Assembly: GCA_001872165.1 (NCBI GenBank)
Contig: MNXK01000017.1
Span: 1 to 5,943, forward strand
Direction: 5' to 3'
DNA: 5,943 bases
Source: Anaerolineae bacterium CG2_30_58_95
Lineage (GTDB): Bacteria; Chloroflexota; Anaerolineae; Anaerolineales; Villigracilaceae
Shown in pieces: positions 1-5,568 of this stretch. The notes beneath the pieces were generated by a model that saw only the letters and a program-made list of their open reading frames with translations, was not told the DNA's origin and searched no databases. Position 1 is the stretch's first letter; each line of letters begins with the position of its first letter. The position numbers were made by a program, and so were the translations under genes.

Positions 1-569
1 TCATCGCCGCGGACGGAGGCACGCGCCACGCATTGGCGCTCGGCCTATTGCCTTCCATCGTCATCGGCGACCTGGACTCGCTGACCTCAGATGACAGGCA
101 GCGGCTGGAGGGATCGGGCGTCAAATTCCGTCTCTACCCCCCCGATAAGAACGAAACCGACCTCGAGCTTGCCTTGCGCTTCGCGCTCGAGGCAGGCTAT
201 CGCAGCATTCTCATCCTCGCCGCGCTGGGCGGCCGCCTCGACCAGTCCCTCGGAAACCTGGCCCTGCTCACCGACCCGTCGCTGGCGGAGGTGGATGTCC
301 GCCTCGACGAAGGGATAGAGGAAGTTTTTTTTGTGCGCAAGCAGGCTGATATCCAGGGACGCCCCGGTGATACGGTCTCCTTGCTCCCCTGGGGCAGCCC
401 GGCGGGAGGTGTGACAACCGAAGGCCTGCGCTGGCCCCTGCGCGGCGAGACACTCTATCCCGATAAAACGCGCGGCGTCAGCAACGAGATGCTCGGCGAG
501 ACGGCCAGCGTCACAATCCAATCCGGTCTCCTGCTGGTCGTTCATCGCCGCCAGAATCGTAAAACGTGA
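1..569 (+). CDS. thiN: Thiamine pyrophosphokinase (thiamine diphosphokinase), 5'-truncated
   Basis: This enzyme transfers a pyrophosphate group from ATP to thiamine to make thiamine diphosphate in the cytoplasm. The reading frame is already open at the window edge (first full codon at base 3), so the true start lies upstream. 188 residues are visible, and about 20-30 are probably missing against a usual length near 210-220. Counting from base 3, the family signatures are AADGG (2-6), GDLDS (22-26), the DKNETDLE segment (48-55) and LGGRLDQSLGN (75-85). The C-terminal thiamine-binding part contains TTEGLRWPL and RGVSNE. A TTG at base 33 would cut through the ADGG motif, so it is not the start. 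The last codons and the TGA stop lie inside a heptamer repeat array, so the tail (QNRKT) is probably repeat-derived. It is followed 59 bases later by thiB on the same strand, which fits a thiamine uptake and activation operon. Confidence 0.93.
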   Translation, partial: IAADGGTRHALALGLLPSIVIGDLDSLTSDDRQRLEGSGVKFRLYPPDKNETDLELALRFALEAGYRSILILAALGGRLDQSLGNLALLTDPSLAEVDVRLDEGIEEVFFVRKQADIQGRPGDTVSLLPWGSPAGGVTTEGLRWPLRGETLYPDKTRGVSNEMLGETASVTIQSGLLLVVHRRQNRKT

Positions 570-615
570 AACGTAAAATGTAAATCGTCAATCGCAAAAC
601 GCAAATCGTAAATCG
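559..615 (+). repeat. Heptamer tandem array between thiN and thiB
   Basis: Eight consecutive 7-base units run from 559 to 614: gtaaaac, gtgaaac, gtaaaat, gtaaatc, gtcaatc, gcaaaac, gcaaatc, gtaaatc. The loose consensus is G(T/C)NAA(A/T)(C/T). The TGA stop of thiN (567-569) is formed inside the second unit. The array fills almost the whole gap up to the thiB ribosome binding site. A 24-base part (560-583) is 23/24 identical to 3493-3516 at the thiP stop. There is no spacer structure, so this is not a CRISPR. Confidence 0.88.
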
Positions 616-628
616 TACGGAGGTTCCC

Positions 629-1669
629 ATGAAACGCTTACTGATTCCCACCTTTCTGCTTGTCTGCTTTCTGCTTTCTGCCTGTGGCCCCAAAGGCCCC
701 GCCACGCTGACGGTTATGACCCACGATTCCTTTGCCGTCAGTGCGGACGTGGTCACGGCTTTCGAGCAAACCAACAACGTCAAAGTGACCTTCATCAAGA
801 GCGGCGATGCCGGCGCAGCCCTCAACAAGGCCATCCTCTCCAAGGACGCTCCCCTGGCCGACATCTTCTACGGCGTGGACAACACTTTCCTCTCGCGTGC
901 CCTCGAGGCCGGCATCTATGAGCCTTATGCTTCGCCTTTGCTGGCAAATATCCCGGCTGAGTTCAAACTCGACCCTCAAAACCGCGCCCTGCCGGTGGAT
1001 TACGGCGATGTCTGCATCAACTATGATAAGGCCTACTTCACAGACCACAGCCTGGCAGTTCCGCAATCACTGGAAGAACTGACCAGGCCTGAGTACAAGG
1101 GCCTGCTCGTCGTCGAGAATCCGGCTACCTCCTCGCCCGGCCTGGCCTTCCTGCTGGCAACCGTCAAGCACTTCGGCGCGGATGGCTACCTCGATTACTG
1201 GCGCGCGCTGCGTGCCAACGGAGTAGTCATCGTGGATGGCTGGAAGACAGCCTACTACACCAATTTCAGCGCCTCGTCGGGACACGGGCCGCAGCCGATG
1301 GCCATCTCGTATGCCTCCAGCCCGGCCGCGGAGGTTGTCTATGCCGAAACGCCGCTGACCGAATCCCCCACCGCATCCATTCTCGGACCCGATACCTGCT
1401 TCCGTCAAATCGAATTCGTCGGCATCCTGAACGGGACCAAGAACCGCGCCCTGGCCGAAAAGTTCGTGGATTTCATGCTGGGCGTGACGTTCCAGGAGGA
1501 TATGCCCCTGCAAATGTTTATGTTCCCCGTCAACCCCGAAGCCAGGCTACCAGAGGCTTTTATCCAATACGCCCCGGCAGCCGAGCAGCCAGCCGCACTC
1601 TCCCCTGATCTGATTGCTGCCAACCGCGACCAGTGGATTGCCGACTGGACGGAGGCAGTATTGCGGTGA
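629..1669 (+). CDS. thiB: Thiamine ABC transporter substrate-binding lipoprotein
   Basis: This is the extracytoplasmic thiamine receptor of an ABC importer, 346 residues long. The N-terminus is a lipoprotein signal: basic MKR, a hydrophobic stretch, then the lipobox LSAC with the acylated cysteine at residue 19. The mature part opens with TLTVMTHDSFAVS, typical of the ThiB/TbpA family, followed by GDAGAALNKAILSK, ADIFYGVDNTFLSRAL, DYGDVCINYDK, NPATSSPGLAFLLAT, GWKTAYYTNFS and SYASSPAAEVVYAE. Trp191, Trp205 and nearby tyrosines are plausible ring-stacking residues for thiamine, inferred from the family rather than mapped by alignment. The ATG at 629 is preceded by GGAGG at 619-623 with a 5-base spacer, which fixes the start. 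The gene overlaps thiP by four bases (GTGA, 1666-1669), so translation of the two is probably coupled. Its position after thiN supports thiamine rather than iron or polyamine as the ligand. Confidence 0.93.
   Translation: MKRLLIPTFLLVCFLLSACGPKGPATLTVMTHDSFAVSADVVTAFEQTNNVKVTFIKSGDAGAALNKAILSKDAPLADIFYGVDNTFLSRALEAGIYEPYASPLLANIPAEFKLDPQNRALPVDYGDVCINYDKAYFTDHSLAVPQSLEELTRPEYKGLLVVENPATSSPGLAFLLATVKHFGADGYLDYWRALRANGVVIVDGWKTAYYTNFSASSGHGPQPMAISYASSPAAEVVYAETPLTESPTASILGPDTCFRQIEFVGILNGTKNRALAEKFVDFMLGVTFQEDMPLQMFMFPVNPEARLPEAFIQYAPAAEQPAALSPDLIAANRDQWIADWTEAVLR
1651..1655 (+). promoter_or_regulatory. Ribosome binding site deciding the thiP start
   Basis: GGAGG lies inside the thiB 3' end, 10 bases before a GTG at 1666 whose last bases overlap the thiB stop (GTGA). 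This favours GTG 1666 over the upstream in-frame GTG at 1633, which lacks a comparable site, and over the in-frame TTG codons at 1786 and 1816 inside the octamer array. Confidence 0.6.
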
Positions 1670-3495
1670 GACGGCGATTCAGCGATTCGGCGAGTCGGCG
1701 AGTCAATGATTCAACGAGTCAGCGAGTCAACGAGTCAACGATTCGGCGAGTCAGCGAGTCAGCGAATCAACGAAGCGCTGAATCGTTGAATCGCAGATTC
1801 GTTCTCGCTGAATCGTTGATTCGCCGAATCGCTCCCTGGCTGGGCGTCTCCATCTTCCTCGGCCTGTTCTTCTTTTACCCGCTGACGCGCATACTGGCCC
1901 TCAGCCTCGATTTCTCCGCCCTCACCGCCGACAACTTCACCCTTACGTTTTACGTTTTACGCTTTACGTTCTTCCAGGCATTCCTCTCCACCCTGCTCAC
2001 CCTGCTCATCGGTCTGCCGGCCGCTTACCTTTTCGCCCGCTTCGACTTTCGCGGCAAATCCCTGCTGCGCCTGCTGACCGCCATCCCTTTCATGCTGCCG
2101 ACGGTGGTGGTCGCGGCCGGCTTCAACGCCTTACTCGGTCCGCGCGGCTGGGTCAACCTGGGGCTGATGCGTCTCTTCGGCCTCGAATCGCCGCCCATTG
2201 TCTTCGTCTACACCCTGTGGGCCATCCTGCTTGCGCACGTTTTCTACAACACTACCATCGTCATCCGCGTGGTCGGGACCGCGCTGGCGCACCTCGACCC
2301 GCGTCTCGAACAGGCCGCCCGTCTGCTGGGTGCGGACGCACGCCGCGCCTTCTGGCGGGTGACGCTGCCACTTTTACGCCCACCCATCCTGGCGGCCTCA
2401 CTCCTGGTCTTCCTGTTCGATTTCACCAGCTTCGGCGTCATCCTGCTGCTGGGCGGGCCGCGCTTCGCCACACTGGAAGTCGAGATTTACGTTCAGGCCA
2501 TCCAGATTTTCAACCTGCCGCTGGCAGCCGTGCTCTCGTTCATCCAGCTCCTGTGCACGCTTGCATTTTCCATCCTCTACAGCCGCCTCGTGACTCGCCT
2601 GGCCGTGACCGTCGCCCCTCGCCCTGCTGAGACCAACCTGCGCCGGGCGCGGAACTGGCGCGAAAAATTGTGCGTCGGTGGGATGGCCTTGCTGCTGCTG
2701 GCGTTGTTCCTGCTGCCGATGGCCTCCCTGCCGCTGCGTTCCGTGGCACACCTGGAATCCGCACGCGGCGAGCGGACAGCCGTCAGCTACGGCTTGACGG
2801 GTGACTACTACGCCGAACTCTTCGTCAACCGGCTCGGCTCACTCTTCTACGTACCGCCCTTCGAGGCGCTGGCCAACTCGTTGATCTACGCTGCTGTAAC
2901 AGTCGTCCTCTCGCTCGCCCTGGGATTCCCGGTCGCCTCCGCGCTGGCTCGCCCCGGGCGGCTGGAGCATCTCCTCGACCCGTTCCTGATGCTGCCCCTG
3001 GGCGCCTCGGCCGTGACCCTCGGCCTGGGCTTCATCATCACCTTCAACAAGCCACTGATCACGGATCACTGGTCACTGATCACTTCGCCTTTACTCGTTC
3101 CACTCGCCCACACTATCATCGCCCTGCCGTTCGTGATCCGCAGCCTGCAGCCTGCGCTGGCCTCCATCCCCGACCGGCTGCGACAGGCAGCCGCCTCGCT
3201 GGGAGCCTCACCGCGGCGGGTATGGTTCACAGTGGACTGGCCAATCGTGGCGCGAGCGACGCTGGCCGCGGCGATCTTCGCTTTCACCGTGTCGTTGGGC
3301 GAATTTGGAGCCACCTCGCTGGTTTACCGGCCGGAATATCCAACCCTGCCAATTGCCATCTACCGCTTCCTCTCCCAACCCGGCGGGTTGAACTACGGAC
3401 AGGCCATGGCCATGGCGACGATTTTGATGGGTGTTTGCGCGACGGGAATATTCCTTATCGAACACCTCCGCTTGCCGGGAGCCGGAGAGTTCTAA
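1666..3495 (+). CDS. thiP: Thiamine ABC transporter permease, fused two-domain
   Basis: This is the membrane channel of the thiamine importer, 609 residues from GTG 1666. The frame is open further upstream to a GTG at 1633, but the Shine-Dalgarno and four-base overlap favour 1666. Two homologous permease halves of about six membrane spans each are fused, as in ThiP and FbpB-type permeases. Each half carries an EAA-type cytoplasmic loop that would contact the ATPase: EQAARLLGADARR from about residue 215 and RQAAASLGASPRR from about 506. Residues 4-56 are an unusual N-terminal extension encoded by an octamer array and reading as 8-residue repeats (RRFSDSAS / RRVNDSTS / QRVNESTI / RRVSESAN / QRSAESLN). 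Two heptamer tracts also lie in frame, at residues about 92-103 before the second span and about 463-473 in a loop of the second half. E. coli ThiP is 536 residues, so the extension explains much of the excess. The TAA stop starts another heptamer array. Confidence 0.92.
   Translation: MRRRFSDSASRRVNDSTSQRVNESTIRRVSESANQRSAESLNRRFVLAESLIRRIAPWLGVSIFLGLFFFYPLTRILALSLDFSALTADNFTLTFYVLRFTFFQAFLSTLLTLLIGLPAAYLFARFDFRGKSLLRLLTAIPFMLPTVVVAAGFNALLGPRGWVNLGLMRLFGLESPPIVFVYTLWAILLAHVFYNTTIVIRVVGTALAHLDPRLEQAARLLGADARRAFWRVTLPLLRPPILAASLLVFLFDFTSFGVILLLGGPRFATLEVEIYVQAIQIFNLPLAAVLSFIQLLCTLAFSILYSRLVTRLAVTVAPRPAETNLRRARNWREKLCVGGMALLLLALFLLPMASLPLRSVAHLESARGERTAVSYGLTGDYYAELFVNRLGSLFYVPPFEALANSLIYAAVTVVLSLALGFPVASALARPGRLEHLLDPFLMLPLGASAVTLGLGFIITFNKPLITDHWSLITSPLLVPLAHTIIALPFVIRSLQPALASIPDRLRQAAASLGASPRRVWFTVDWPIVARATLAAAIFAFTVSLGEFGATSLVYRPEYPTLPIAIYRFLSQPGGLNYGQAMAMATILMGVCATGIFLIEHLRLPGAGEF
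1675..1831 (+). repeat. Octamer array, head-to-head, inside the thiP 5' end
   Basis: Twelve tandem 8-base units fill 1675-1770, for example cgattcag, cgattcgg, cgagtcgg, cgagtcaa, with consensus CGA(T/G)TC(A/G)(A/G). Reverse-oriented units follow: ctgaatcg 1778, ttgaatcg 1786, ctgaatcg 1808, ttgattcg 1816 and ccgaatcg 1824. Three units make 24 bases, so the peptide repeats every 8 residues. A perfect 13-bp inverted repeat pairs 1681-1693 with 1821-1833 and could fold in the mRNA just after the thiP start. Confidence 0.9.
1941..1974 (+). repeat. Heptamer tract inside thiP (first half)
   Basis: gttttac 1947, gttttac 1954 and gctttac 1961, flanked by ccttac and gttcttc, are the reverse complement of the gtaaaac-type units found between genes. 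Read in frame, the tract gives LTFYVLRFTFF (ThiP residues 93-103) at the edge of the second membrane span. Confidence 0.82.
3053..3083 (+). repeat. Heptamer tract inside thiP (second half)
   Basis: Four tandem 7-base units (cactgat, cacggat, cactggt, cactgat) plus a partial cac lie in the coding frame. They encode PLITDHWSLITS with a 7-residue period (LITDHWS / LITS), in a loop between two predicted membrane spans. The unit resembles the gcatcac units upstream of thiQ in carrying a cac/atcac core. Confidence 0.82.
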
Positions 3496-3498
3496 AAC

Positions 3499-3616
3499 GT
3501 GAAACGTGAAATGTAAGCTGATTACGTTTTACGCATCACGCATCACGCATCACGTACGACGCATCACGCATCACTTATCACTCATCACGCCTCATTCATC
3601 CCGCATCACGCAAGGT
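3499..3616 (+). repeat. Long heptamer array between thiP and thiQ
   Basis: Nearly the whole gap is built of 7-base units in two types. First come gtgaaac, gtgaaat, gtaagct and, after the 6-base gattac, an inverted gttttac. Then a gcatcac series runs from 3533 (three copies), followed by gtacgac, two more gcatcac, ttatcac, tcatcac, gcctcat, tcatccc, gcatcac and gcaaggt. The last unit supplies the weak AAGG site for thiQ. The 8-bp inverted repeat taaaacgt (3493-3500) / acgtttta (3524-3531) spans the thiP stop. No promoter motif is evident. Confidence 0.88.
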
Positions 3617-3621
3617 TCGCC

Positions 3622-4665
3622 ATGCTCCAACTCCTCGATATCAGCAAAGATTACGAAAATAAACCTCTCTTGCGCGGCATCTCGTTCACTGTAACTGCTA
3701 ACGAGACCGTCTGCCTGTTGGGCGCTTCGGGCAGCGGAAAATCCACGCTGCTGCGCATCATCGCCGGGCTGGAACCTCCCGATCAAGGGACGGTGCGCTG
3801 GGAGGAACGGGACCTGGCCTCCGTGCCTGCCCACCTGCGTAATTTCGGCCTGGTATTCCAGGATTACGCCCTCTTCCCACACCTTTCGGTTTTCGAGAAT
3901 ATCGCCTTTGGCTTGAGGATGCAAAACCTGCCTCGGCCGGAGATCGAACAGCGGGTGAGGGAGGCCGTGGCCCAGGTCAATCTCACAGGGTTCGAGAAGC
4001 GCGGCGTCAGCGACCTTTCGGGCGGTGAGCAGCAGCGCGTGGCGCTGGCACGCGCGTTGGCGCCTCGTCCACGCTTGTTGATGCTCGATGAACCGCTGGG
4101 CGCGCTGGATCGCGCCCTGCGCGAGCGGCTGCAGGGCGAATTGCGCGGCATCCTGCACGCCACAGGCGTCCCGGCCATTTACGTCACGCATGACCAGGAG
4201 GAGGCCTTCGCCATCGCCGACCGCGTGCTCCTGCTCCATGAAGGGGAAATCGTGCGGGATGGCAGCCCGGCCGAGGTCTGGAACGAGCCGGGATCAGCCT
4301 GGGAGGCGCGCTTCCTCGGCCTGGGCAATGTCGTCGAGGGCGTTGTCAGGTTTGAGGTTGGAAAGTTGAAGGTCGAAACATCGGCAGGCGTTTTCGAGTT
4401 GGGCTGTAGACATGCGCATCGGGCCGGGGAAAAGGTCAATTTACTGCTGCGCCCGTCCGGGGTCCGGTTAGCAGCGGACGGTAATCTGCGCGGGGTGGTG
4501 GCAGATGTCCTCTTTCACCAGGATCAGTTCAAGGTCACGCTCGAAAGTGGCCTATATTTCTATCTCCCTGAGGCTCCACCGGTAGGCGGGGAAATCCGCC
4601 TGCGTGTGCTGCAATCTGGGATACAATGCCTGGCAAATGACGATTTTATCGGCCTTGGTTGCTGA
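3622..4665 (+). CDS. thiQ: Thiamine ABC transporter ATP-binding protein with TOBE-type C-terminus
   Basis: This is the cytoplasmic ATPase that powers ThiP, 347 residues long. The nucleotide-binding domain is complete: Walker A GASGSGKST (34-42), Q-loop Gln80 in FGLVFQDYALFPH, signature LSGGEQQRV (132-140), Walker B LLMLDE (152-157), D-loop GALD (160-163) and switch His190 in YVTHDQEEA. From about residue 235 a C-terminal domain with LLLRPSGVRL resembles the TOBE domains of FbpC/PotA-type ATPases. E. coli ThiQ is only about 232 residues and lacks it. Thiamine specificity is therefore inferred from the operon, not from this protein alone. ATG 3622 has only a weak AAGG (3612-3615) six bases upstream, supplied by the preceding heptamer array. 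Residues 243-254 (RFEVGKLKVETS) are encoded by an in-frame heptamer tract at the junction with the TOBE-like domain. The stop lies in a 24-base direct repeat. Confidence 0.9.
   Translation: MLQLLDISKDYENKPLLRGISFTVTANETVCLLGASGSGKSTLLRIIAGLEPPDQGTVRWEERDLASVPAHLRNFGLVFQDYALFPHLSVFENIAFGLRMQNLPRPEIEQRVREAVAQVNLTGFEKRGVSDLSGGEQQRVALARALAPRPRLLMLDEPLGALDRALRERLQGELRGILHATGVPAIYVTHDQEEAFAIADRVLLLHEGEIVRDGSPAEVWNEPGSAWEARFLGLGNVVEGVVRFEVGKLKVETSAGVFELGCRHAHRAGEKVNLLLRPSGVRLAADGNLRGVVADVLFHQDQFKVTLESGLYFYLPEAPPVGGEIRLRVLQSGIQCLANDDFIGLGC
4348..4382 (+). repeat. Heptamer tract inside thiQ at the domain hinge
   Basis: Five 7-base units (aggtttg, aggttgg, aaagttg, aaggtcg, aaacatc) lie in frame and encode RFEVGKLKVETS. 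This is a third heptamer type, purine-rich with a gttg core. It sits between the nucleotide-binding domain and the core of the TOBE-like domain, where extra residues should be tolerated. The units are more diverged than those of the intergenic arrays. Confidence 0.65.
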
Positions 4666-4731
4666 GCACGACCGTTCACGGTCGGCGGAGCAGCCCGATT
4701 CATCAGGCTTGGTTGCTGATCGCGACCGTTC
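4654..4731 (+). repeat. Imperfect 24-base direct repeat covering the thiQ stop
   Basis: Copy 1 (4654-4677) and copy 2 (4708-4731) match at 22 of 24 bases, 54 bases apart. Each starts with cttggttgctga and ends with cgaccgttc. The TGA of thiQ is the one in copy 1, so the final residues (IGLGC) come partly from repeat sequence. The 54-base offset is a multiple of three, but no convincing protein is encoded. Confidence 0.75.
4670..4683 (+). other. Small hairpin just after thiQ
   Basis: GACCG (4670-4674) pairs with CGGTC (4679-4683) around a TTCA loop, five bases after the thiQ stop. No T-run follows, so it is a weak candidate for a transcript-end structure rather than a classic intrinsic terminator. 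The rest of the gap to 4822 contains the direct repeat and no recognisable gene. Confidence 0.3.
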
Positions 4732-4822
4732 CGCTGACCGACCGCGAAGGCTCCTGGCCGCGTTCGCTGGTGACTTTGCCCAGCGATGTGCGTGAAGCGG
4801 AAAGCAAGGTATGCCCATCTTC

Positions 4823-4831
4823 TGCTATAAT
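4823..4831 (+). promoter_or_regulatory. Extended -10 promoter of the two-gene cassette
   Basis: TGC followed by TATAAT (4826-4831) is a perfect consensus -10 hexamer with the TG extension. No good -35 hexamer is seen 16-18 bases upstream, which the extended -10 can compensate for. Transcription would start near 4838, about 17 bases before the ATG at 4855. It separates this cassette from the thi operon. Confidence 0.6.
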
Positions 4832-4840
4832 TAATTTATA
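4826..4840 (+). promoter_or_regulatory. Near-palindrome over the -10 and start region, possible operator
   Basis: The 15 bases TATAATTAATTTATA are symmetric about A4833 except for one mismatched pair. They overlap the -10 hexamer and the probable transcription start, a position where a repressor would block RNA polymerase. AT-rich sequence makes chance symmetry fairly likely, so autoregulation is only a possibility. Confidence 0.3.
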
Positions 4841-4854
4841 CGAGGAGAGCAAAC

Positions 4855-5124
4855 ATGAATATCAAAGAACTGCTTCAAGACATTCACGGATTGAACAAGC
4901 GCATGCAAGAACTCGAGAAAAAGTACAGCATGTTATCCGAGGATATGTTTACCCTTTACCGGCTGGGCGAGTTAGAGCAAAGCCAGGATTTGATTCGCTG
5001 GGTCGGATACTACGAGTTGCGACAGGAACGCCAACGTTCTTATACCTCCCTCTTGCGAGAACGATTGCTCAACCTGCGCAGCGCCTCGGCTGGTACGCCC
5101 ATGCCGCTTCACCCTGTAGTCTGA
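4855..5124 (+). CDS. Small charged helical protein, putative antitoxin partner
   Basis: This 89-residue protein has no signal peptide or membrane span. Residues 3-24 form a charged, heptad-like helix (LLQDIHGLNKRMQELEKKY). Next come KYSMLSEDMFTLYRLGELEQ and a Trp/Tyr-containing segment DLIRWVGYYELRQ, then a basic helix (55-75) and a short Pro-containing tail. The pattern of a coiled coil, a KY-M-S-E-x-F-x-x-Y/F-x-x-G-E-L stretch and a W-x-x-Y/L-Y-E segment resembles small proteins I recall as encoded just before DUF6516-type genes. That is recollection, not a search result. ATG 4855 follows a strong GAGGAG (4842-4847) with a 7-base spacer and its own extended -10 promoter. The next gene starts 17 bases after the stop. 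Base composition is lower in GC than the thi genes (25/60 at 4861-4920 against 42/60 at 3181-3240), suggesting acquisition. No DNA-binding motif is seen. Confidence 0.8.
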   Translation: MNIKELLQDIHGLNKRMQELEKKYSMLSEDMFTLYRLGELEQSQDLIRWVGYYELRQERQRSYTSLLRERLLNLRSASAGTPMPLHPVV

Positions 5125-5141
5125 CCACATCCGAGGCGAGC

Positions 5142-5555
5142 ATGCTCCCAAGTTTCGAGGAATACTGCCGGCTGATTGCTTGCTTACCTGACCAATACGC
5201 TTCTATACAGTCTTCCACACTCACGGCATATACAATTGGCCCAATATCAGCAGAAATCGAAGGAAAAGTTATTTTCAAAGCCGGTTATGCACTCGATATT
5301 TGGGAATTGATTGATCTCGCCAACGCTACTATCCGCAGCTACAGCTACGAGTTAGACCACAACGGTGAACGCGTCTGGTGGTATGACCCGATAGAACACC
5401 CACGGGATATATCATTGCAAAGCTCCTACCCTCATCACAAGCACATCCAGCCAGATATAAAGCAACACCGCATCCCTGCTCCAGAACTCTCGTTCACGCG
5501 CCCGAACATCCCCATCCTAATCGAATCCATCGAACAACTCTTAAAAAGCAAATAA
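5142..5555 (+). CDS. DUF6516/TumE-like protein, putative toxin component
   Basis: This is a 137-residue soluble protein. It begins with a helix (SFEEYCRLIACLPD), then a region rich in beta-strand-forming residues with EIEGKVIFKAGYALDIWELIDL (about 38-59). The signature follows: IRSYSYELDHNGE (64-76), WWYDPIEHP (79-87) and YPHHKH (96-101), ending in a helix. A Y-x-Y strand, a YD-x(3)-HP turn and a conserved PHHKH match my recollection of the DUF6516 family, some members of which are called TumE-like toxins. The His/Lys/Asp cluster could be catalytic, but no activity can be assigned from sequence. The frame is open back to 4659, but ATG 5142 is chosen because GAGG (5133-5136) lies 5 bases upstream and the product starts at the family's expected first helix. 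It is co-transcribed with the 89-residue partner. It is AT-richer than the thi operon (22/60 GC at 5221-5280). Confidence 0.82.
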   Translation: MLPSFEEYCRLIACLPDQYASIQSSTLTAYTIGPISAEIEGKVIFKAGYALDIWELIDLANATIRSYSYELDHNGERVWWYDPIEHPRDISLQSSYPHHKHIQPDIKQHRIPAPELSFTRPNIPILIESIEQLLKSK

Positions 5556-5568
5556 TGGGTGAGCCGTC

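Noticed and set aside
570..628. TPP riboswitch upstream of thiB
   Set aside because: The gap is filled with heptamer repeats and shows none of the conserved CTGAGA / ACCTGATCTGG-type motifs. Any riboswitch would be upstream of thiN, outside the window.
3499..3616. CRISPR array
   Set aside because: Units are 7 bases, directly adjacent, with no unique spacers of 25-45 bases and no cas genes.
3592..4239. Long minus-strand open frame opposite thiQ
   Set aside because: It is a shadow of a complete ABC ATPase with every motif intact on the plus strand, and its translation has no recognisable domain.
4670..4683. Intrinsic terminator for the thi operon
   Set aside because: The stem is only five pairs and no T-run follows; it is kept only as a weak hairpin.
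4604..4795. Open frame translating to LVAEHDRS / LVADRDRS repeats after thiQ
   Set aside because: It is a by-product of the 24-base direct repeat whose offset is a multiple of three; it has no ribosome binding site and overlaps thiQ.
4659..5141. Upstream extension of the DUF6516-like frame (open from 4659), which would make a 298-residue protein
   Set aside because: It overlaps the 89-residue gene in another frame, lacks a ribosome binding site at 4659, and would start before the good promoter at 4823. The stretch translating to LIATVPLTDREGSWPRSL looks faintly protein-like but matches nothing I recognise.
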